This document shows positions 1 through 5,506 of a stretch of 10,173 nucleotides of DNA, in pieces. The stretch's first letter is position 1. Each line of letters starts with the position of its first letter. The position numbers and the translations under genes are program-made. The stretch lies in assembly GCA_027032655.1 (NCBI GenBank), contig JALVMZ010000551.1, positions 1-10,173 on the forward strand, given 5' to 3'. This stretch comes from Desulfobacteraceae bacterium (GTDB taxonomy: Bacteria > Desulfobacterota > DSM-4660 > Desulfatiglandales > JALVMZ01). Below the pieces are notes generated by a model, which was not told the origin of the DNA, made no database searches, and saw only the letters and a program-made list of their open reading frames with translations.

Positions 1-571
1 TATTCTCATCTCCCATGTAAAAGAGGGGGTTGAATTGGCTAAGAAATACAGACTCGGGAGGGAAATAACCGATATTATACAACAGCATCACGGGACAAAT
101 TTAATAAGCTTTTTCTATCAAAAAGCCATGGAGCTACAACAGAGGAAAGGAGATAGATCATCAGGTTTAGATGAGGAGCACTTCAGATATCCAGGCCCAA
201 AACCACAGACAAAAGAGGCAGGTTTAGTAATGCTGGCAGATATGGTAGAAGCTGCCTCCCGTTCGCTTAAGGATCCAAGTCCTGCCAGAATTAAAGGCCT
301 TGTGCAGAAAATAATTAACAGGGCATTCAGTGAAGGGCAGTTGGACGAATGCGAACTCACCTTAAGGGACTTAAATGAGATTGCAAAGAACTTTAATAAG
401 ATACTTGGGGGGATATTCCATCAGAGGATAGAATATTCAGAGATTCAATTATCAAAAAAAAGAAGAGAGGGGAATGGAGATTCAGCTAAGATTCCAAAAG
501 AGGATACATGGGATAAAAAGCCAGGAGATAAGGGAGAATTTAGGGAAGGTCTTAAAAGACTTGGGACTTGA
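1..571 (+). CDS. pgpH: 7TM-HD (PgpH/YqfF-type) phosphohydrolase, 3' part only
   Basis: This is the C-terminal part of an HD-domain phosphohydrolase of the 7TM-HD family, whose characterised member PgpH hydrolyses cyclic-di-AMP at the membrane. The reading frame is open from base 2, so the gene begins before the window; the TTG at 35 is not the true start. The first visible residues include ISHVKEG (bases 8-28). QQHHGT follows at 80-97 and LADMVEA around 233-253. These are the family's conserved metal and nucleotide ligands: the single His, the His-His pair and the last Asp. The 7TM part and the HD signature itself lie outside the window. The family usually ends soon after the HQRIEY segment (about base 436). 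Here a charged, low-complexity tail of roughly 45 residues continues into ybeY, overlapping it by 98 nt. The family call is firm from the motifs; the substrate is known only from family members. Confidence 0.9.
   Translation, partial: ILISHVKEGVELAKKYRLGREITDIIQQHHGTNLISFFYQKAMELQQRKGDRSSGLDEEHFRYPGPKPQTKEAGLVMLADMVEAASRSLKDPSPARIKGLVQKIINRAFSEGQLDECELTLRDLNEIAKNFNKILGGIFHQRIEYSEIQLSKKRREGNGDSAKIPKEDTWDKKPGDKGEFREGLKRLGT
454..461 (+). other. A8 homopolymer just upstream of the HD/ybeY frame overlap
   Basis: Eight consecutive A residues occur in the late HD-domain frame, 12 nt before the ybeY ATG. Losing one A (or a +1 slip) would put the HD frame directly into ybeY with no stop between, giving an HD-YbeY fusion. 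Gaining one A (or a -1 slip) would reach TAA at 487-489. The run is seen directly; slippage here is only a hypothesis. Confidence 0.4.
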
Positions 572-908
572 AAAAGGCGAACTGAGTATCCTTTTTACGG
601 ATGACAGGAATATAACCCTATTAAACCAGAAATACCTAAAAAGAGACGGCCCCACCAATGTTATAGCATTTCCCATGATCGGCCCTGAAGATGATACCAA
701 TTTTGCAGGCGTTCTGGGTGATATTGTAATATCAGTTGAGACTGCTAAAAGGGAGGCAGAGAAACAGGGAGTAACCTTAAAATATACAATCTTCAGATTG
801 CTGATTCATGGTCTTCTTCATCTGCTGGGATATGACCATGAAAAATCCCTTCAGGAAGCATTAAAAATGGAAAAAGAAGAACAGAGACTCCTCAGACTTA
901 TCATGTAA
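474..908 (+). CDS. ybeY: Endoribonuclease YbeY (16S rRNA 3'-end processing)
   Basis: YbeY is a cytoplasmic zinc-dependent endoribonuclease involved in 16S rRNA maturation and ribosome quality control. At 144 residues it has the usual family length. The zinc-binding signature HGLLHLLGYDH lies at residues 112-122, with His112, His116 and His122 as ligands. A central GPTNVIAFPM block (59-68) and GDIVIS (82-87) are also typical. The common YR.KD.PT motif reads YLKRDGPT, so the usual Arg is Leu55; Arg57 lies close by. The ATG at 474 is chosen because MEIQLRFQKR matches the usual N-terminus and a purine-rich AGAGAGGGG sits just upstream. This start lies inside the preceding HD gene in another frame, so translation is probably coupled to it. 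The HD-ybeY order is a conserved bacterial neighbourhood. The next gene is convergent, so the cluster ends here. Confidence 0.96.
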   Translation: MEIQLRFQKRIHGIKSQEIRENLGKVLKDLGLEKGELSILFTDDRNITLLNQKYLKRDGPTNVIAFPMIGPEDDTNFAGVLGDIVISVETAKREAEKQGVTLKYTIFRLLIHGLLHLLGYDHEKSLQEALKMEKEEQRLLRLIM

Positions 909-1000
909 ACCTCGTTTCTATTCTGTGGAATTTTTACAAAGTGCCTTTTTAACTCCATTCGTTATCCTTAGAGTATCTGCATCTCAATCTGATCTATATG

Positions 1001-1015
1001 AGTCTATTTTAGACT
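1001..1015. repeat. Short perfect inverted repeat at the end of the TPR gene
   Basis: AGTCTA, a TTT loop, then TAGACT form a perfect 6-bp inverted repeat that includes the stop codon of the leftward TPR gene. It lies in the 95-bp convergent spacer after ybeY. The stem is AT-rich and no clear T-run follows on either strand, so it is at best a weak terminator. No other structure is seen between 909 and 1003. Confidence 0.3.
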
Positions 1016-2734
1016 CTCTATTCTGCTTTGATAATATTGTGCCCTTTTGATAAGCCTTCGTATCTGTTCATCGTATTTATCTCCCCTTATGGCCTTTCTT
1101 AGATAATAAATGGCCCTTTTATAATCCTTTACTTCAAACTGGGCCCGGGCCATTGCAATAAGAAGACTTCTTTTATCAGGTGCAATACTGAGTGCCCTGT
1201 TAAATATCTTTATTGCTTTTTCAGGGTTTCCATTTTCTAAATGAGCAAGCCCCAGGTTTTTCAATATCACGGGAGATTGTGGCATCTTCTCTCGTGCCCT
1301 TGATAGATAATATATGGCCATTCCAGGATTCCCTTTTCTTAAAAGCAGGTAGCCGTAATTATTTAAATAGGAGGGTTCTTCCTGGTTAAGACTTACCGCT
1401 CTCCTTAAATGAAATTCTGCCCTGTCAAGCTCACCTGAACTTAGAAAAACTGCCCCAATAGTTGCATGTGCCACATAATTATCAGGGGAGAGCCTTAAAG
1501 TATAATTAAAAAGACTTAATGTGTTTTTCCAGTATCTTAACTGATATGATGTCTTAATTAATGCCAGTAAAATACCTGTTATTATTATCATGAGAATCAG
1601 CCTGTTATACTTCATGTTCCTTTTCATTATTGAAACCAGAGGAAATATAATCATAATAATTATCCCTGCCATTGGGATATATGTATATCTATCTGCCATA
1701 TCAGCAGTAGTGTTCGGAACCAGTCCCAGCACAGGAATAATCAAAATCAGAAACCATAACCATCCAAAGATAAGAAAAGGACATCTGTCCCTTTTGAGTA
1801 AAATAAAAATAGATACCACCAGAACCAATCCCAGAGAAATCAGATACTCATGGACAGGAAAAGACCCAGGAAGGAGATAAGGGATAAAGAGACCTGAAGG
1901 GAAAATTATTTTCTGAATATATTTTATCACCACGACAAAAGAGTTAAGCACAAGATACATAAGTGGCAAAGAAGGTTCGAGCTCAGTCCCCCTGTGTAAG
2001 ATTGTAATAAATATACATGCACCTGAAATCACAAATAAAGGAAGCTTTTCTAAGACAATATAAATTACACTCCTGCTTTTGTGTCTTTTAAAGAACCATA
2101 TGTCAAGTGCAACAAGTAACAGGGGCAAAGTGGATGATGCAAGCTTGCTTAATATGGACAGTGCATAGAATCCACAAACCAGGAGATACAACCTGAACTT
2201 CAGTCTTTTAATATAAAAGACATATGAAATCAGAGTTAATAGCATAAAAAATGCACACAGCAGATCCTTTCTATCAGAGACCCAGGCAACTGATTCCACA
2301 TGTAACGGATGGACTGAAAAAAATACTGCCGCCACAGCACTTGGCAGGGGCATCTCCGTGAGCTTCAGAAGGAAAAGGTATAGTAATATACTATTGAACA
2401 CATGAAAGATCAGATTCACCATATGATGTCCCACCGGGTTAAGGCCGAAGATTTCACAATCAAGCATATGACTCAACCATGTTATGGGGTGCCAGTATTT
2501 TGCCCTATCTGGGTCAAATGCCCAGAGAATCCCTTTTACTGTAATCCCCCTGTTAATCATACTGTTCTGTGTAACAAATATGGGATCATCAAAGGTAAGA
2601 AATTCAAATTTGATGGTTTTAATAAAGACCAGAATACTGACTATCGCTATTATCGATGATATGATAATATATTTATGCCTTTCAATATATGTTTCCAGAC
2701 TTATTGGGAATGTGGGTGAATCTGAATGGCTCAT
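1004..2734 (-). CDS. Multi-pass membrane GT-C-like protein with C-terminal TPR repeats
   Basis: This 576-residue protein has about ten hydrophobic membrane segments between residues 22 and 395, then a soluble TPR region (about 402-560, roughly four 34-residue repeats). The N-terminal half resembles lipid-phosphosugar-dependent (GT-C fold) glycosyltransferases of the TMTC/PMT type. An acidic FDD (48-50) sits in the first outer loop after the first membrane segment. Also present are HPLHVESVAW (142-151) with SDRKDLL following, and MADRYTYIPMAG (346-357), blocks seen in bacterial TPR membrane proteins of this type. By family analogy it may transfer a sugar to an exported protein or lipid, with the TPRs holding the partner; no substrate can be named. 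It is last in a leftward operon, and its ATG overlaps the rarA stop in ATGA. AAGGAG directly abuts the ATG with no spacer, so translation probably depends on coupling to rarA. Confidence 0.8.
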   Translation of the reverse strand: MSHSDSPTFPISLETYIERHKYIIISSIIAIVSILVFIKTIKFEFLTFDDPIFVTQNSMINRGITVKGILWAFDPDRAKYWHPITWLSHMLDCEIFGLNPVGHHMVNLIFHVFNSILLYLFLLKLTEMPLPSAVAAVFFSVHPLHVESVAWVSDRKDLLCAFFMLLTLISYVFYIKRLKFRLYLLVCGFYALSILSKLASSTLPLLLVALDIWFFKRHKSRSVIYIVLEKLPLFVISGACIFITILHRGTELEPSLPLMYLVLNSFVVVIKYIQKIIFPSGLFIPYLLPGSFPVHEYLISLGLVLVVSIFILLKRDRCPFLIFGWLWFLILIIPVLGLVPNTTADMADRYTYIPMAGIIIMIIFPLVSIMKRNMKYNRLILMIIITGILLALIKTSYQLRYWKNTLSLFNYTLRLSPDNYVAHATIGAVFLSSGELDRAEFHLRRAVSLNQEEPSYLNNYGYLLLRKGNPGMAIYYLSRAREKMPQSPVILKNLGLAHLENGNPEKAIKIFNRALSIAPDKRSLLIAMARAQFEVKDYKRAIYYLRKAIRGDKYDEQIRRLIKRAQYYQSRIESLK

Positions 2735-4026
2735 CTCCTTGATCTTTTTTTATATATCTCCATTAATACCTTTTTGATATGCTTCTCATATCCCCTATCA
2801 GTTGGTCTATAAAATATATGCCCCTTTAATTTTTCAGGCATGTAATCCTGCTTTACCCATGCATCTCTATAATTGTGCGGATAGAGATATCCCCTGCCAT
2901 ATCCCATGGATTCCATCAATTTTGTTGGTGCATTTCTTATATGGAGTGGGACCGGTAGAGGGCCTGTCTCTTTAATCTTCTTTTTTACCTCTTTTTCGGC
3001 AATATACAGGGCATTGCTTTTTGGGGCAGTGGCAAGGTATATTGCAGCCTCTGCAAGTGCCAGCTCTGCCTCAGGAGGCCCCACTCTTTCCCATGCCTCA
3101 AATGCAGCATTTGCAATCTGAAGGGCTGATGGATCGGCTAGGCCAATATCTTCAACCGCACATCTTATCATCCTTCTGGCAATGAACAGGGGATCCTCCC
3201 CTGCCTCCAGCATCCGGTATAACCAGTATATGGCTGCATCTGGATCGCTGCCCCTGAGGCTTTTATGAAATGCGGAAATAAGATTGTAATGCTCTTCCCC
3301 ATCCTTATCATAGGGAAGAAGGGATCTAAATGTTGCACCTTTCACATCTTTTAAAGTAATAACATCTCTGTCTTTCATGTGTTGAAAGACTGCTTCAAGG
3401 TTATCAAGGGCAAATCTTGCATCCCCATGAGAGATAACAGCAATATATTGAAGTGCATTTTCCTCTATTCTGACTCTATATTTTCCCAGCCCTCTCTGTT
3501 CATCCTTGATTGCCCTTTTCATGATGGCAATCAGCTCATTTATCCCAAGGGGGTTCAGAGTAAGGACCTTTGTCCTTGAAAGAAGTGGAGGGATTACCTC
3601 AAATGATGGATTCTGGGTGGTGGCACCAATAAGCACTATAAGGCCGCTTTCCACATATGGCAGGAAGGCATCCTGCTGCGCCTTATTAAATCTGTGAATC
3701 TCATCTACAAAGAGTATTGAAGACTTTTTAAATAGCTCTTTTGCCCTCTTTGCCTGATCAATTATATCTCTTAATTCCTTTACCCCTGAAGTTACAGCAG
3801 AAAATGAATGAAATGGAAGCCCGCATCTCTTCTCAATTATCCTGGCAATGGTGGTCTTTCCTGAGCCGGGTGGTCCCCACAGGATTACCGAAAATACCCT
3901 CCCCTCTCTGATGGCCCTACCAAAAAGAGTATCAGGGCCCAGAATGTGATCCTGGCCCAATACATCATCAATTTCCCGAGGCCTTATTCTCTCTGATAGT
4001 GGAATATGAGAGTCAGGATTCTTCAT
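2731..4026 (-). CDS. rarA: Replication-associated recombination protein RarA (MgsA), AAA+ ATPase
   Basis: RarA is a clamp-loader-like AAA+ ATPase that acts at stalled replication forks and single-stranded DNA junctions. The 431-residue length is normal. Visible motifs are the N-terminal PLSERIRPREIDDVLGQ, Walker A GPPGSGKT (51-58), Walker B ILFVDE (104-109) followed by IHRF, sensor 1 GATTQN (134-139) and a Ser-Arg finger (150-151). The C-terminal half carries the tetramerisation-type blocks, including the GYGRGYLYPHNY stretch typical of this family. The ATG at 4026 gives the standard N-terminus, but no clear Shine-Dalgarno is seen upstream; the region is AT-rich. It starts 21 nt after the stop of the ATPase-receiver gene and overlaps the next gene by 4 nt, so the three are probably co-transcribed. 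The identification is secure; the role at forks is family knowledge. Confidence 0.97.
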   Translation of the reverse strand: MKNPDSHIPLSERIRPREIDDVLGQDHILGPDTLFGRAIREGRVFSVILWGPPGSGKTTIARIIEKRCGLPFHSFSAVTSGVKELRDIIDQAKRAKELFKKSSILFVDEIHRFNKAQQDAFLPYVESGLIVLIGATTQNPSFEVIPPLLSRTKVLTLNPLGINELIAIMKRAIKDEQRGLGKYRVRIEENALQYIAVISHGDARFALDNLEAVFQHMKDRDVITLKDVKGATFRSLLPYDKDGEEHYNLISAFHKSLRGSDPDAAIYWLYRMLEAGEDPLFIARRMIRCAVEDIGLADPSALQIANAAFEAWERVGPPEAELALAEAAIYLATAPKSNALYIAEKEVKKKIKETGPLPVPLHIRNAPTKLMESMGYGRGYLYPHNYRDAWVKQDYMPEKLKGHIFYRPTDRGYEKHIKKVLMEIYKKRSRR

Positions 4027-4047
4027 GAATTAAAATTTAACATTTCA

Positions 4048-5076
4048 TTAACTGGAGAGCAAATCATATATTCGTCCCAGGAGCAACTCCATATGAATGG
4101 GTGTAGAAATGACAGAATCACTGATAAAAGAATCCATATTTACCTTATCCGGTTCCCTGTTAGTTAGAATAAGAACTCCAGTGCCTTTTCTCAATCCCTT
4201 AATAGTTGAAATTATCTCGCCTGCTTCACTATCAGGGTCCCTTGATTCAGTTATTATCAGATCAACACTCTTCCTCTTTAAAAATCGCTCTGCCTCAGGC
4301 ATTGATGCACAAAAATAAACATGGATCCCCTTAGATTTTAGTGCCTCGCCAATAAGATTGTTTAAAATGCACTCATCATCAATGATCAGCACAGATTTGT
4401 TACACAAATTCTTTGGTATCTTTTTCTTGGTGGTGCTGCTTTCATCCTTACATACTGGCAATTTTATAACAAATATCTTACCCTGCTCCGGTGAAGTCTG
4501 GATATCAATGCCCCCTCCGAAGTCTTCAATCACTGATCTGGCCTCAAGCAATCTAATCATTATCTCAAGGGATACTGTATCCTTATTAAGAAATGATTCA
4601 GATTCACAGTCCATTGAGAAGGATCCAATGTCAGGGCCTGAATCCTGAATATAAACATATCCTGTGGTTTCTGTCTCTTCTGTGGTGATATATATAACAC
4701 CACTTTCCTTTATGGACTCTAAGGAATTTAAAACAATGTCTCTAATCGCTATTTCCATTATATGTGGAATACATTTTACCTTTCTCCTGGAACGAAAGTA
4801 TGTCTTAATGGTTATATTCGGCCTATTTTTAACCCTCTCCAATCTTATAACATCATTGACTGCATTCTTTACAATTTCGTTTAGCATAATTGCCTTTGAT
4901 TCATATCTCTTTATATAGCTTCCATTTATAATTGCCAGCGCCTCCTCTATCCTCTCCCGTTGGGTCCTGTAAGCATGGGTTTTCGGGATAGAATCCAGAA
5001 TCCCTTCTAAAAAAGATATTATCTCATCTCTCTGCATAATTGAGCCTCTTTCAATTGACTCTCCTGATAGCACCAT
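4048..5076 (-). CDS. Degenerate histidine-kinase-like ATPase domain fused to a receiver domain
   Basis: This 342-residue soluble protein has a GHKL/HATPase-like region (about 65-208) followed by a receiver-like domain (about 227-342). In the ATPase part, N-box Asn117 (DIVLNSLESI) and G1-like DSGPDIG (145-151) remain. The glycines normally found before the final helix (GLGL) are absent, and the region ends in FGGGIDIQTS and IKLP. There is no H-box with a phospho-accepting His and no sensor or membrane segment. In the receiver, the acidic pair Asp233-Asp234 and Thr305 are kept. The phospho-acceptor position in DLIITES is Glu277 instead of Asp, and the usual Lys before Pro is Thr325. It therefore probably does not relay phosphate and may act as a binding or scaffold protein. 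ATG 5076 is the longest start; Met14 (base 5037) has a better-spaced AGAGG and is an alternative. It heads the rarA operon. Confidence 0.75.
   Translation of the reverse strand: MVLSGESIERGSIMQRDEIISFLEGILDSIPKTHAYRTQRERIEEALAIINGSYIKRYESKAIMLNEIVKNAVNDVIRLERVKNRPNITIKTYFRSRRKVKCIPHIMEIAIRDIVLNSLESIKESGVIYITTEETETTGYVYIQDSGPDIGSFSMDCESESFLNKDTVSLEIMIRLLEARSVIEDFGGGIDIQTSPEQGKIFVIKLPVCKDESSTTKKKIPKNLCNKSVLIIDDECILNNLIGEALKSKGIHVYFCASMPEAERFLKRKSVDLIITESRDPDSEAGEIISTIKGLRKGTGVLILTNREPDKVNMDSFISDSVISTPIHMELLLGRIYDLLSS
5045..5049 (-). promoter_or_regulatory. Shine-Dalgarno favouring an internal start at 5037
   Basis: On the minus strand AGAGG stands 7 nt before an ATG at 5037 (residue 14 of the longest frame). 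The upstream ATG at 5076 has only a GGGG element 7 nt away and an AAGG that abuts it. Either start could be used; the short form would lack 13 residues that carry no recognisable motif. Confidence 0.35.
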
Positions 5077-5186
5077 CCTTAATCCCCACTATTATGAAAT
5101 ACACGCAACCGTTCAGAATAAAAGAATCCCCTATTGAGTTTATAAAACCTGCTATTAATACCCTTATATGATTTTTAGATTTTAAT

Positions 5187-5203
5187 GCCTGTTTAAAACA
5201 GGC
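5187..5203. promoter_or_regulatory. 17-bp palindrome, possible operator
   Basis: GCCTGTTTAAAACAGGC has perfect 8-bp arms around one central base. It lies 111 bp upstream of the leftward ATPase-receiver gene and covers the candidate -10 of that operon. As RNA it could form a 7-bp stem with a 3-nt loop, but no T-run follows on either strand, so an operator is more likely than a terminator. The binding protein is unknown. Confidence 0.4.
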
Positions 5204-5220
5204 CTACAGTCTTGAATCAA
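5192..5220 (-). promoter_or_regulatory. Candidate promoter for the leftward ATPase-receiver/rarA/TPR operon
   Basis: On the minus strand TTGATT (5220-5215), a 17-nt spacer, then TTTAAA (5197-5192) give a modest sigma70-like match, 4 of 6 in each box. The -10 lies inside the palindrome at 5187-5203. A competing -10 (CATAAT) lies close to the start codon but lacks a good -35. The assignment is tentative. Confidence 0.25.
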
Positions 5221-5330
5221 ATTATAGAATATGAGATGTGTGTTTAAAATTAAGTATTTCACATAAACATCAATTTATCTTTTAACAATGTATATTAACC
5301 CAGTGATTCATCATGGGGAGGTCAGAGAGG

Positions 5331-5364
5331 TATTGAGACCTCAACCTTAATATGAGGCTCAGTA
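5331..5364 (+). repeat. Bulged inverted repeat upstream of dnaE
   Basis: Left arm 5331-5343 and right arm 5353-5364 pair over 12 positions with one bulged A (5338), one G-T wobble and a 9-base loop. The core is TGAG(A)CCTCA against TGAGGCTCA. No T-run follows. It may be a protein-binding site or, if transcription starts further upstream, an RNA hairpin in the dnaE leader. Its function is unknown. Confidence 0.35.
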
Positions 5365-5428
5365 ATTCAATAGAAAAATACAATAGTTAGCATCTAATTT
5401 TACTGTCTTATATCCAGAATAATCGGGG

Positions 5429-5457
5429 TTGAAGATGAAACAGTTTTCCCGTATCAT
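5429..5457 (+). promoter_or_regulatory. Candidate sigma70-type promoter for dnaE
   Basis: TTGAAG (5429-5434), a 17-nt spacer and TATCAT (5452-5457) match the -35 and -10 consensus at 4 and 5 of 6 positions. Transcription would start near 5464, giving a leader of about 43 nt before the dnaE ATG. This is the best promoter-like pair in the spacer by eye. Confidence 0.4.
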
Positions 5458-5506
5458 ACCTGAATCAAGTCCATTATCAAGAAAAAATTTATAGGGATGA
5501 TTATCC

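Larger units (their letters stand above)
5077..5506. other. 430-bp divergent spacer between the rarA operon and dnaE
   Basis: No convincing gene is seen on either strand. The spacer contains a 17-bp palindrome (5187-5203), a bulged 12-bp hairpin (5331-5364), a good sigma70-like promoter candidate for dnaE (5429-5457) and a weaker one for the leftward operon (5192-5220). Two ORFs of about 20 codons (5288-5350 and 5435-5494) are open but unsupported. No tRNA or known riboswitch pattern was recognised. Confidence 0.7.

Noticed and set aside
909..1003. Terminator between ybeY and the convergent TPR gene
   Set aside because: T-runs are present but no GC-rich stem precedes them; only the weak inverted repeat at 1001-1015 is visible.
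5288..5350. 20-codon ORF on the plus strand in the dnaE spacer
   Set aside because: No Shine-Dalgarno, no recognisable product, and its end overlaps the hairpin at 5331-5364.
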